Assembly (NCBI GenBank): GCA_023334545.1 | Contig: JAADVB010000177.1 | Coordinates: forward strand, 1 to 39,712 | Length of the DNA stretch: 39,712 nt | Direction: 5' to 3' | DNA from: Salisapilia sapeloensis | Lineage: Eukaryota > Oomycota > Peronosporomycetes > Peronosporales > Salisapiliaceae | Made by a program: the position numbers and the translations under genes | Notes under the pieces: model-generated | Told to the model about the DNA's origin: nothing | Databases searched by the model: none | Seen by the model: the letters and a program-made list of their open reading frames with translations, nothing else | Shown: positions 31,201 to 39,504 of the stretch, piece by piece | How the letters are laid out: each line of letters begins with the position of its first letter | Numbering within the stretch: the stretch's first letter is position 1

Positions 31201-32496
31201 TGGTGATACTGTTGGTCTTACTGAAGATACACTTGGCTGTACCGGTGGTGCTGGAGGTCTTACTGACGGTGCACTTGGCGGTACCAGTGGTGCTGTTGGT
31301 CTTACTGACGATACACTTGGCTGTACCGGTGGTGCTGGAGGTCTTACTGACGGTGCACTTGGCGGCACCAGTGGTGCTGGAGGTCTTGCGAAGGACATAC
31401 TTGGTGGTCGAGGCATCTCGATATACTGTTGTGACCGAGGTGTTTGCAATAAGCCTATGGGTGGTCGATCCGGTGGTGCAATACTGGCCGGTACAGGCCG
31501 TGTGGATGGAATAGGCGGAGACTTTGGTAGGGACGTAGCGACGGAAGTAGGTGGAGCAGCTGCACTAGCTGCTGCCTCCATCCTCTGCGACCAGCCATTC
31601 ACTTGGCTACTTTTGCCTTGTGTACTCTTCATAGGTGCCTTTTGGGCTGTTTTGGACATGGTATTAGCAGTACCCAGTTGATTTTTCTTTCTTAAATGTT
31701 CAAAAAATCTTTGAAACTCTGGATGATTTTGCCATATTTCGACTTCTGTCTTATAGCTTTGAACTGCATTAGCGACAAGTCGGTCTACGAATGCCCACGA
31801 GTTTAACGAGTTTACGTAAAATTCCTGTAAGAGCTGAGGAGCCTCTCGTTGCAATAATTCTATAGGTATCCACGAATCTGGTACACCAGAATGCCATTGT
31901 ACTCGCACTAGTTCCCATGGACGCACGGATGGTGCTGATATCGACTCACATTGCACGAGGTCCACGACTTTCGCCACTTCACGAGGCGAGACGAACGTCG
32001 GTATTGGCATCAATTTACGCATCGGCAGGTCATTGATCGTTAAATTCATCGTCGTCGACTTAATAAATAAGTCCCCATTCGTCGCCATGACAAGAAACTT
32101 TCGTCGCAATGCAAAACGGGCATACCTGTCTTGCCAATGACTACGGTCACCATGCACATGTAATTGGACTAGAAATTCCTGTGGCAAAAGTGACCGTAGT
32201 CGCAAGTCACCTTCCGTTGGCAGCACCACACGTACGAGCGCTTGACTGCGTGGTGGCAGCGGTGGGAAGCACTTGGTCCGGATTCTCCTATTCATCCTTT
32301 TCGTCTTTTCGTTTGAGTTGCAGTCTAAAAGAAAAGAGTGTACAGTATTATTTTCTTTCCGTATCTCCACTCCAATCAGGTACAAAATGAATGTGGACCA
32401 CACGGATGAAACAATTCCACACAAAAGTCGAGAGCGATCGCCGAGACCTTTGTTCGGCCAAGGCGAAGGGCTTACCAGTGGGGTAACGCTAGCCAT
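28285..32496 (-). CDS. Chromo-like/PHD/ankyrin protein with HECT-like domain lacking the catalytic Cys
   Basis: A single exon of 1403 residues. The N-terminal region includes a chromo-like segment (VRVQWHSGVPDSWIPIELL). A long proline/serine-rich linker follows, about 310-530, then a basic SKKRPRRKRRRLR likely nuclear signal. A PHD finger spans about 660-710 (CACGDTT, CWNEDCEAWEHAEC, CSRC). Ankyrin repeats span about 755-1010 (NALHYAARYERADVLTYL, TGLHYAVEKGNHELVKYI, TALHIAAMYGHEKTVRVLL). The C-terminal 310 residues follow HECT E3 ligases: LPWCVKYDGEEVDMETFL, FVILGAVIANGALYNVPLP, LRAEELRMLLHGP and a TFHIPPYTGYKAFKEGML ending. The cysteine nine residues before that tyrosine in active HECTs is Arg1370. 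The start is uncertain: a second ATG opens MNRRIRTKCFPP. Confidence 0.85.
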   Translation of the reverse strand: MASVTPLVSPSPWPNKGLGDRSRLLCGIVSSVWSTFILYLIGVEIRKENNTVHSFLLDCNSNEKTKRMNRRIRTKCFPPLPPRSQALVRVVLPTEGDLRLRSLLPQEFLVQLHVHGDRSHWQDRYARFALRRKFLVMATNGDLFIKSTTMNLTINDLPMRKLMPIPTFVSPREVAKVVDLVQCESISAPSVRPWELVRVQWHSGVPDSWIPIELLQREAPQLLQEFYVNSLNSWAFVDRLVANAVQSYKTEVEIWQNHPEFQRFFEHLRKKNQLGTANTMSKTAQKAPMKSTQGKSSQVNGWSQRMEAAASAAAPPTSVATSLPKSPPIPSTRPVPASIAPPDRPPIGLLQTPRSQQYIEMPRPPSMSFARPPAPLVPPSAPSVRPPAPPVQPSVSSVRPTAPLVPPSAPSVRPPAPPVQPSVSSVRPTVSPSMPSARPSPPSQSEPIRLPGSVMASVPPPRPSPPSSSSARSTPSYQVPPSSSVPTSFRPTTSSPNISTLGASVNTTFSTSSAQESTPMEKSPTKDTTNKKSASKKRPRRKRRRLRQSHWDGEDGEWQPSTSESSSEGEMSPVLEPSTSHIEISTMTKREEKEVEDTERKESRRFRRLRRHDKKDPAPSLEQEETAVASPLETVQSPSSPVLPTSVPGDVSFPLGEIHCACGDTTVGDYNGIWLQCWNEDCEAWEHAECVGYLSNDIPDDYVCSRCNKKAFSRRVHEAREHLIYWMFKCCDSHNRKQLYKLLPDQPTVKSKKGWVGHHDKTLLMKAAENGLMDIVTYLVETLEVPIRAWDRYGRNALHYAARYERADVLTYLMQYKGMDDDDEDGKTPLISMLQSPVLNRMAYDYLERHLHAVLKQGSVSARGLVAACRVLNRHTVKICTLLLDKDPRMVHQKTSSGWTPYLLICAKSMDEKRIARLKQSKEIIRLLCDADLTSSFTQEKRLGWTGLHYAVEKGNHELVKYIIRFGLHVKTTDEGYTALHIAAMYGHEKTVRVLLDAGASVLEEDNEQRIPSLVAFEHPLALRELIHYDLAAQLVKLERANGMYKTHAMVRGWQRAVCKDFVCSDVLNDACLLDMDILERDEGLLTKTPYMLRTDVKLRFLRLYYIPSFLPSSRENVTRVRLVLERGDNLWEQVTDLCSGMRAEQLRLPWCVKYDGEEVDMETFLYKLSTAVKAKELGLVWGDEPFSDVGEERLEMFVILGAVIANGALYNVPLPISFEMQHAFLACVTGKMSDMSKGWAPFAKAFADGFDIVLPSVICMLRAEELRMLLHGPTVSIIPKEWDWRLLMKWGKETQEKWWKQWTKELMKEELETVTLALVGTYEAGWKKLQGTEPDDNEDEDDDQLVRVTSGTIEGDEEVDMQTPELDRRTRTFHIPPYTGYKAFKEGMLRWMRQSDHAFLPS
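31211..31378 (-). repeat. 84-bp coding tandem repeat in the proline-rich linker
   Basis: Two near-identical 84-bp units (31211-31294 and 31295-31378) encode 28-residue Pro/Ser/Val repeats of the form VRPPAPPVQPSVSSVRPT. Each unit is built of two related halves of about 42 bp, and a partial further copy follows. The unit length is a multiple of three, so copy-number change would keep the reading frame. Confidence 0.85.
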
Positions 32497-32553
32497 CTAG
32501 ACCATAAAATACCTTTGGATACATTCCGATAGACTGTATACACCATTTAAGTA
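32497..32553. promoter_or_regulatory. 57-bp divergent inter-start region
   Basis: Only 57 bp separate the start codons of the large PHD/ankyrin gene (-) and the mitochondrial carrier (+). If both start codons are right, the 5' leaders or start sites must overlap or lie within the neighbouring frames. No distinct core element is evident beyond GATACATTCCGATAG near the middle, which only loosely resembles an initiator. Confidence 0.35.
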
Positions 32554-33648
32554 ATGGAGAATAAAGAAAAGGAGAAGGAAACCAAACCGAAAGCCTTGCT
32601 ACGTCGCCACACCACCGGCGCCGTGACGTTCGGCGAATCCTCAGATGTGTCTATTGAAACAGACGACGAGGCTCCGACCCCAGGAGAAACACCCTACGAG
32701 AGGTTGATGCGCCATACGAGTGTTCTCTTTGCTGGTGGCGTCGCCGGTAGCGTCGGAAAGACTGCGACGGCACCACTCAGTCGTCTGACGATCCTCTTCC
32801 AAGTCCATAGCATGGTCTCCACTCGCCACACGGATCGCTACAGCTCCAGTGTCAGTGGTGCATTCAACAAAGTGGTGAAACAGGAAGGTCTACGTGCGTT
32901 TTGGAAAGGCAATGGTGCGAGCGTATTGCATCGATTCCCGTACTCTGCTGTCAATTTCTTCACGTTCGAGCTCACCAAGACTTCAATCATCGCGAAAAAC
33001 CATCCAAAGCTCATGGAAGGCTATGCATTAACAAACTTTCTATCTGGAGCCATTGCAGGCGCAACGGCGACGATCGCATGCTACCCGATCGACCTGATCC
33101 GGACACGATTGGCGACGCAATTGGATTCGGATAAGAGGTACACTGGTATCATGCACGCTGCGAAACGTATCTTTGCTGAGGAAGGTGCGAGAGGCTTATA
33201 CTGTGGTCTCGGCGCGACGTTAGCCGTGACGGTACCCAACCTTGCCATCAACTTTATGCTGTACGAAAAGAGCAAGAATCTCGCTCGGAGGTTCCGACAG
33301 TCATTGCTGGACGGAAAGGGAGATACAGCAGACTTTAACGAAGATTCAGAGGACGAAGTGTCATTGACAGTGGTCGACACGCTGCTCTGCGGTGGCGTCG
33401 CTGGCATCGCCTCTTCCTTGGTCACGTTCCCCGTAGACGTCGTTCGACGCCGCCTGCAGATCTCTGCGATCTACACGCAGGAAGGTGTGAGTCCATCGGT
33501 TTTCGGTATCGCCAAGGACTTGTTCACGACGCAAGGCGTGCGTGGCTTCTACCGTGGCCTCGCGCCGGAGTTGATGAAAGTCGTACCGATGGTCGGCATC
33601 ACCTTTGGTACGTTTGAACAGTTAAAAGATATCTTTACGATCAATTAA
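32554..33648 (+). CDS. Mitochondrial carrier family (SLC25) protein
   Basis: A single exon of 364 residues with the usual three repeats. The carrier signatures are PLSRLTILF (degenerate), PIDLIRTRLATQ and PVDVVRRRLQISA, each followed by a G-L/F-Y/W-R/K-G half (AFWKGNGASVLHRFPYSAV, GLYCGLGATLAVTVPNLAI, GFYRGLAPELMKVVPMVGI). The first-repeat text TAPLSRLTILFQ resembles plant carriers of the SLC25A16/A42 (CoA or adenine-nucleotide-like) group. The substrate is not settled. The N-terminal 55 residues are hydrophilic and probably face the intermembrane space. A polar insertion of about 30 residues (GKGDTADFNEDSEDE) precedes the third repeat and is longer than usual. Confidence 0.92.
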   Translation: MENKEKEKETKPKALLRRHTTGAVTFGESSDVSIETDDEAPTPGETPYERLMRHTSVLFAGGVAGSVGKTATAPLSRLTILFQVHSMVSTRHTDRYSSSVSGAFNKVVKQEGLRAFWKGNGASVLHRFPYSAVNFFTFELTKTSIIAKNHPKLMEGYALTNFLSGAIAGATATIACYPIDLIRTRLATQLDSDKRYTGIMHAAKRIFAEEGARGLYCGLGATLAVTVPNLAINFMLYEKSKNLARRFRQSLLDGKGDTADFNEDSEDEVSLTVVDTLLCGGVAGIASSLVTFPVDVVRRRLQISAIYTQEGVSPSVFGIAKDLFTTQGVRGFYRGLAPELMKVVPMVGITFGTFEQLKDIFTIN

Positions 33649-33827
33649 GCGTCGCAATATACTTTTGGATCTACACTCGAGCAAGCGAAAAAGAAGAGAG
33701 ACTTATTTTTTTAAGGAAAAAGGAACTTAACTATACCTACGTCCATCCGTTGTGATGCCACTTGCTCTTCTTGCCCATGAAAAGAACAAGCCGCCGATAT
33801 TCGTTTGCGTAATTGAATCAAAAATGG

Positions 33828-34469
33828 TTAGATGTCCACGGCAGATATACGTGTCGGACGAGCGGATCCCCACTCGTTGTCCGGAGGTGCGTATACACCT
33901 TCCGGTGGTGGCAACGGCGTCTCCTCTTCAAACGGCAGCGTCTGAATCTCTTCCGAGTGCTTCCATGTCAAAATTACTGGAACGCCGTCGTTCTTATCCA
34001 ATAATGCATTGATCTGTCGAAGGACGTGCCCTTTGCTCTTGTTTGCCACGAGCCGATGGTTGATCGCGTACAAGCAGTCTCCGATCCGAAGGCCACCGGA
34101 AGCTTCAGCCGGACCTTTCGTACCTCGCCAGTCGGCTGGATTCATCCCGTGCGTCTTATTTCGCGGTACGAGCCGCTTGCCGTCCATCCGGTAGTAATCT
34201 ACGATGACTACCTCTGCGTTTTGCATGATCCGATTCCCCCTCGTCTTCACGACGACGCCGAGGCGCTTAAAAAACTCGTGTTTCTTTGTCGCCCCTGTTT
34301 CTAGGAAGGGGAGTTGGTCCCATGACCCGATACGGACGGTCTGTCCGCTGCCTTCGCCAACGCGAACTTCCGTCTGCCGGTCGTAGCTGAGGCTTGTCGC
34401 GTAAATAGGTCCCATGTAAAAGTCACCACCGCTACCGGACATGGTGTTGCGTGTGAAGGACTGACCCAT
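33828..34469 (-). CDS. Small PDZ-like protein, possible N-myristoylation site
   Basis: A single exon of 213 residues. A PDZ-like segment lies at about 105-170: FFKRLGVVVKTRG, GLRIGDCLYAINHRLVANKS and PVILTWKHSEE. The GLRIGDxLxxIN core is typical of PDZ domains. Beginning MGQSFTRN, it would satisfy the N-myristoylation pattern (Gly2 with Thr6) if this is the true start. The frame stays open for about 35 further codons upstream without an ATG, so a spliced upstream exon is possible and would abolish that signal. The C-terminus is proline-rich, then ends TRISAVDI. No annotated family comes to mind. It is convergent with the carrier gene (about 180 bp between stops). Confidence 0.68.
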   Translation of the reverse strand: MGQSFTRNTMSGSGGDFYMGPIYATSLSYDRQTEVRVGEGSGQTVRIGSWDQLPFLETGATKKHEFFKRLGVVVKTRGNRIMQNAEVVIVDYYRMDGKRLVPRNKTHGMNPADWRGTKGPAEASGGLRIGDCLYAINHRLVANKSKGHVLRQINALLDKNDGVPVILTWKHSEEIQTLPFEEETPLPPPEGVYAPPDNEWGSARPTRISAVDI

Positions 34470-34943
34470 CGTCTCACGCGTTGCCGATACGTCGAAGCTA
34501 GCTGCACGTGGTGCTGCGACGCCGTCGGCCGCGCTGTCTTTCCGTCGCCAGCGAATCGTTGTTCTGTGTCAATGCGGCGATGAGAGCAAAAAGCTAACCT
34601 TTGGAGCTTTTTCCCTTTCTACTGAATCGCCTGAATGAATTTGAAAGGGTGTGGTCGTAACTTATACGGCCTGGCGCTTAAGCAATAGAAGTATAATCGA
34701 GTTGCGCGGAGGCGTAGAAGGCCGCGAGGACCGGGAGTTTGTGCCCGAATGAAGCCGGAAGTGTGTGTTATTTGGATAAATTCGCACACTCTGTGACAGT
34801 TTTTATCTTGCGATTTGTATGCGCGACATAAGCGCCATCACGCACGAGTGTACAATTAGGCACCGGAGCATTTCATCCAATCACACTGGCTGGAGTGACC
34901 GTACCCAGCATTATCATCTTAAATCGTTCGATCGGCGACCATC
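34470..34943. other. Intergenic between divergent genes
   Basis: About 470 bp between the PDZ-like gene (-) and the MMAA-type GTPase (+). The part next to the PDZ-like gene stays open in that gene's frame as far as about 34575 and may be an extra exon. The open frame on the plus strand at 34819 is out of phase with MMAA and has no recognisable content. Confidence 0.4.
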
Positions 34944-36244
34944 ATGCAAGGTCTGTGGCATCTTAAGCGACGTGTCGTCCGGCACAAATGGGTCAAGCGT
35001 CTCCACATTCTTTCTCAAGGTCATGTCGAAATGACAAAATCCACGAAAAGGCTTGCAGACGGACTGTTAAGTGGAGATCGAGCCGCTCTTAGTCGTTCCA
35101 TCACATTAGGTATCAGCTCGGATTGATATGGACAGCAATGTCGTCCAGCGTGTCACTGACCATGCATTACCTAGTCGAATCCACTCGACTGCAAGATGAA
35201 GATCAGGCAGACTTGTTGCTCGACGCTGTGCTTGCACACAGGCGACAAAAAGAATCCAAGTCCGATCAAGCGCTAAGCACCAATCTACCTAGCTTTCGAG
35301 TCGGCATCGCAGGTCCTCCTGGGGCAGGAAAGTCGACTTTTATTGAAACACTAGGCAAGTACTTGACAGGACATGGTCATCGAGTCGCTGTGCTTGCCAT
35401 CGACCCGTCCTCCTCTCGAACAGGAGGCTCCATCCTCGGTGATAAAACGAGAATGACGCATCTATCGAATGACCCGAACGCTTTCGTACGTCCATCGCCT
35501 ACAAGAGGCACTTTGGGTGGTGTTGCACAACACACGAACGACATTGTTCTTCTCTGTGAAGCTGCTGGTTTCGATATTATACTCGTGGAAAGCGTCGGTC
35601 TGGGGCAATCGGAGATTGTCATTGATGATACAGTCGACATGGTCATGCTTCTCGTTCCTCCAGCCGGTGGAGATGAGCTCCAGGGCTCGAAGAAGGGAAT
35701 CATGGAGATTGCCGACCTCGTCGTAGTCAACAAAGCCGACGGAAACCTACAAGAGTCAGTTCATCTATCACCAATCAATAGCTTGTGTCTAACGAAAGTA
35801 ACTAGTGCTGCGAAGCGGACGCAGACAGATTACAAGCACGCGATGCGGTTATTAAGGCCAAAGGATTATGACTGGAAGCCCAAGGTCATCTTGATCTCGT
35901 CCTACTCTACTGCTCATGTGCTGACGTAGCTCTAGGTTAAACTCTGCTCAGCAGCAGAGAACAAAGGTGTCGACGTTGTGTGGGAGAATATGACAGCATT
36001 TCGTGAAGAGATGAATGCGCTAGGAAAGGTCGCTCGAAAGAGGAATGAACAGAGCTCCAAGTGGATGATGAGTCAACTAAACAGTCAGCTCATGCGTGCA
36101 GTCTCTTGCGATCAGTCGGTCAAGGATCAAGCAGAAAGTATGAAGCAGAAGCTTACACTAGGTCATCTAAGCCCCCGCTCCGCTGCTGCACAACTCTTAC
36201 AGCTCTTCCTCACCTCTCAAGAACAAGACAAGCGTATCGACTAG
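34944..36244 (+). CDS. MMAA: MMAA/MeaB-type G3E GTPase of methylmalonyl-CoA mutase
   Basis: Four exons: 34944-35109, 35175-35754, 35806-35884 and 35936-36244, encode 377 residues. The start ([20 protein letters not shown]) is strongly basic, as in a mitochondrial presequence. The P-loop GPPGAGKS is at residues 102-109. Other signatures are [67 protein letters not shown] and VNKADG. The protein loads and protects the B12 cofactor of methylmalonyl-CoA mutase in propionate catabolism. The last two introns are both 51 nt with weak donors (GTCAGT, GTCATC). Intron 3 contains stops, so its removal is required; the spliced text [15 protein letters not shown] aligns without gaps to the family. Confidence 0.92.
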
Positions 36245-36414
36245 CATACTCCTAACATGTATCTTACCATTGCAACTTATCATTCATATCCAAATGCATC
36301 CATTGTCAAGAGTTCCTATGCCAAGTGAAGAGAGGAATGTCTATCTACTCTACAGCCTATAGCTAAATAAAGCCACGTCTCTAGCAGCCACGAGGTCTTT
36401 TTGTATGTGATGGG

Positions 36415-37374
36415 CTAGTAGATCGACTGGCGTTGGGAAGACGTCGTCATCTTATCTGTGTCGACCATCCCAAAGCTCCGTGGGATGTCCATCTCGTCAC
36501 CCAGACGCAAGTCCATAGACGTTACTGGTAACGATGCGTAGCTCGATAGAACTTGTAAAGCACACAGCTCCGAGTCGATGAGACTCGAGACGCGATGGCG
36601 AATGTTAGGAGAAGCTCGTTCCATTAACTCCTGTTGAGACGGTAGCATCGCTGCTTTCTTCGGCTCCATATGCCTGTCCATGCTTGTCCAGTCTTGACGA
36701 CGTGCCTTGCGTTGCTCCTGCTTTCCTGTATACCTGCTACGCTTCTGCGTCCGTTTGCCATCGAATCGTGGGTTTGGCATGTTATAAGCTTCAAAAGCTG
36801 CGAGTTCGTCTGGTGTTGGAGAAGTAGATCCGGTCGATAGGCTCTGTTCACTCTTCTTTCTCCCACCGTCCGAGCTTCCATCGCTCGAGTACGTTGTATG
36901 AAAGGATGTTGGTGTGTAGTGTAGCTCGTCATCAGGCTCATTCAGCTGCTTTCGTAGCTCCTGGTCTCGAGCTAGTTTCGCAAAATACTTTTGAGCGTGA
37001 CTACGTATCTGAGCGGACGTTCGTGTCTTGATTTTTGACGCTACTTTCTTCCATTCGCGACCATACTGGCGTAGACCAGCGAGGAAGCACTGGTGCTCTT
37101 GGTCGGTCCAGCGACCGCCATTCATAATCGTTGTCCCTGCTTTGCTACTCTTCGATGTCGTCACGGTGCCTCGTCCGCCATGCTTCATGTCTTTCATCGA
37201 GTCAGTCGCTTGGTTGGAATCCATCACCGGATACGAATGTAAGCCAAGGCTCGAGTGTGCTAATATCGCTGGCGGGTAGCAATGCATTTGCAGAGGCGAT
37301 GGAGGCGCCTCGTTGTTGGATGGATACGATTGCTCCATCGTATGGTGCTGGCGAGGACTGTCTTGACTGTCCAT
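36415..37374 (-). CDS. Single-repeat SHAQKYF-type Myb transcription factor
   Basis: A single exon of 319 residues. The Myb repeat is at about 88-134. It has tryptophans at 89 (RWTDQEH) and 108 (REWKKVASKI) and the signature SHAQKYF at 125-131 in the third helix. This is the plant CCA1/REVEILLE-like R1 subtype, which is also abundant in stramenopiles. Upstream lies a Pro/Ser/His-rich segment. Downstream are acidic, serine-rich and basic stretches (KRTQKRSRYTGKQEQRKARR) that could serve as a nuclear signal. A weakly conserved C-terminus (LCALQVLSSYASLPV) follows. No other domain is evident. Targets are unknown. It is convergent with the MMAA gene (170 bp between stops). Confidence 0.88.
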   Translation of the reverse strand: MDSQDSPRQHHTMEQSYPSNNEAPPSPLQMHCYPPAILAHSSLGLHSYPVMDSNQATDSMKDMKHGGRGTVTTSKSSKAGTTIMNGGRWTDQEHQCFLAGLRQYGREWKKVASKIKTRTSAQIRSHAQKYFAKLARDQELRKQLNEPDDELHYTPTSFHTTYSSDGSSDGGRKKSEQSLSTGSTSPTPDELAAFEAYNMPNPRFDGKRTQKRSRYTGKQEQRKARRQDWTSMDRHMEPKKAAMLPSQQELMERASPNIRHRVSSLIDSELCALQVLSSYASLPVTSMDLRLGDEMDIPRSFGMVDTDKMTTSSQRQSIY

Positions 37375-37974
37375 CGTTTGTGTAAAGGTGCGTAGTAGAC
37401 AAGTACGGAGAAATTTGTCTGGACAGAAAGCAAAGATTGGTAGCCACCAGACTCGTAAAAGTTTATTTGGTGGAAGTAGAGGGTGGAAATTGGGGAGAAC
37501 GATGCTGTGCTTGACAGCGGATGATATCTTTCGTGCAAGCGTCGGTTTGAAGGTTGATAAATGAAGTTAAAGATACGCTTCGTGCTCTAATTACGGCGGT
37601 GGTTTCTCTGGTCTGCAGGATATCCGTTATGGAGCGTATCTTCCCCATACTCAAGCCAAGATGTTTTTCTACCCGATCGACCCAAAGCTCGGAAAAGACT
37701 TGAAACGACCGATATGGACTTTTCGATCGCTTGCACGTACTGTCGTTTCTTCCGTTCTCAAAGCGGAAACGGAGAATGAGACGTTCGATATCGGACGACT
37801 CCCAATAGCCGTTGCTCCATGCCGTACTTGCCACATTCTATTTGGAAATGTAGCAACTCGAGATGGCGTCGTAAGCGACGGTTTCGATCGCGATACGAAT
37901 ATATCTGCATATAATTGGAAAGAATGTGTATTTGTCGATCAACATTATTCGCAATGGTAACTTTAGATACAAAG
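37375..37974. other. About 600 bp with overlapping undecided open frames
   Basis: Between the Myb gene (its promoter lies here) and the stop of the DMT transporter. Three overlapping open frames compete: 37661-37960 (+, 99 codons), 37463-37834 (-, open but entered without an ATG) and a minus frame with an ATG at about 37911 that runs to 37758. The 37463-37834 frame has an AG acceptor-like site at its 5' end and a WESSDIERLILRFRF stretch. None has a recognised domain, and I cannot choose between them. Confidence 0.3.
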
Positions 37975-39351
37975 CTAGCCTCCACGTGCCCACGGTAAAC
38001 GGAAGCGAAAGCGTTTCTTACGCCGTTCACTAGCAGCGACTGTAGCTGCACCAGCACAGTCGGCGATGCCGCCAACTACACTCCAGATATTCACATCTTC
38101 CGCAAGTAAAGTTTTATCCCACAATAGCACAAAACCGACCTCAATGTACCGCACCAAAGAAGCCGTTTCAGGATCCTCTGCTTCGTATCCTCTTGCCAAG
38201 AACAATTGCGCGAGGAAGCCGAGAAATCCCGTTCCGAAAGCTGCGGACCAAGTAGCCAGATTAAAATCGACCATGAACTTTTGCTGAATCGCGGCCACTG
38301 CGATACCAGACGCGATCGAGCATGTCAGTAGGAAGTAATGGATAATAACAAGGAAGTGCACGTTTTTGAGTCGTTTCAAACGCAAAGAGGCAAGTGCCTT
38401 GGACCCAGCACCCAACAGAGCGACAATCAATGCCATTTTAGAAGCGTCTTTCTCTTCTTCGGAAGGATCCTCTCCAAAGAGTAGATCGGGGCGTGCCACG
38501 CATATGACTGCGACTACGCCACAGAGTCCACCGAAAGCACCCAAACCAGTAAACTTCGTACTCGAAGTGACCGTGCTCTATTCCAATGCATCAGTATAGC
38601 ATTAAAGGGATTTTGATAGCCGAAGTTACCATAAAGAAACTCATGATTGGACTTGTGAAAAGGAGAACACTAGCATCCGTAAGAACCATCTCTTGCATCG
38701 AGTAGTAGCTCAGAGACATGGAGCAAAAGCCCATAACGCAACGAGCTGCAAGCGAGTATCGAACGCCCTTCGGAACTTTTAAACTCGTTCGACTGATACA
38801 AAGCGAAAACTATGGCAAAAGAAGCAGCAGTGAGTATCCATCTTTATGGTCGAATGGTAATCAGAACTGATTTATACCAGTGTGAGCACATAGGCGACGA
38901 GCGATCGCCAAAAGACTGCTTCCATGAACGGAATGTCATCGGCTGAGAACTTGACAAGTGTCGCGACAATGCTGTAGGCGAAAGCAGACAGTGCTACCAT
39001 TGATTTGCCTTTGACATGCAAGCCCGTACGGCGTTCGACCCATTGCTCGCCATGTTTTACAGCTTTTCGAGTACTACGCACAGCTCGCTGACTTTCCTTC
39101 TTCGGAATGAGCAGCTGTAACTGCTCTTGCATGTGCCGGTCCGCGTCGCGGGAGTCACTGCCAACGTGGTTGATCATACTACTGGTGCGTGGTGTGGGAA
39201 GATCTTTGCAATCTGATACAGAGCCAAGCCTTTTGATTGGATCGCTGTAGACATCTTGAGACGGTGTCAAGTGAATCACTTGGAGATCTGTCAGACATAT
39301 CTTCTGTGAAGTATACTGAATACAGCCCAAGTTTCCATATCTTTCATGCAT
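37975..39351 (-). CDS. EamA/DMT-superfamily membrane transporter (SLC35G-like)
   Basis: Three exons: 39351-38878, 38809-38630 and 38577-37975, all phase 0, encode 418 residues. The first 120 residues are hydrophilic. Then come about ten hydrophobic segments with EamA-type features: SMVALSAFAYSIVATLVKF, FMEAVFWRSLVAY, LTDASVLLFTSPIMSFFM (first-repeat end), GAFGGLCGVVAVI and a second repeat with ARGYEAEDPETASLVRYIEV. The family exports small metabolites across plasma or organelle membranes; the substrate is unknown. The C-terminus is basic (SERRKKRFRFRLP). The start is the first ATG of the open frame. The ATG at 39177 would give 360 residues and is equally possible. Confidence 0.83.
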
Positions 39352-39504
39352 CACAGAGCGCAGATATGTCTTAGTAGGATATTGCTTACGTCTACGAAGA
39401 ATGGATACAAACGCATTGGGCTACTACTAATACCATTTAAACATGTCCTACCGACCTTACGCAATAGTATGCTTGTTTTTGAGCAAGAGCTTTCGGATGA
39501 GTAG

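Noticed and set aside
31170-31514. Hydrophobic Val/Leu repeat frame on the plus strand
   Set aside because: It is the antisense of the proline-rich tandem repeat of the large PHD/ankyrin gene.
35885-35935. In-frame stops in the MMAA gene, which could suggest a pseudogene
   Set aside because: They lie inside a 51-nt GT-AG interval whose removal gives a gap-free match to the family ([15 protein letters not shown]), so they are intronic.
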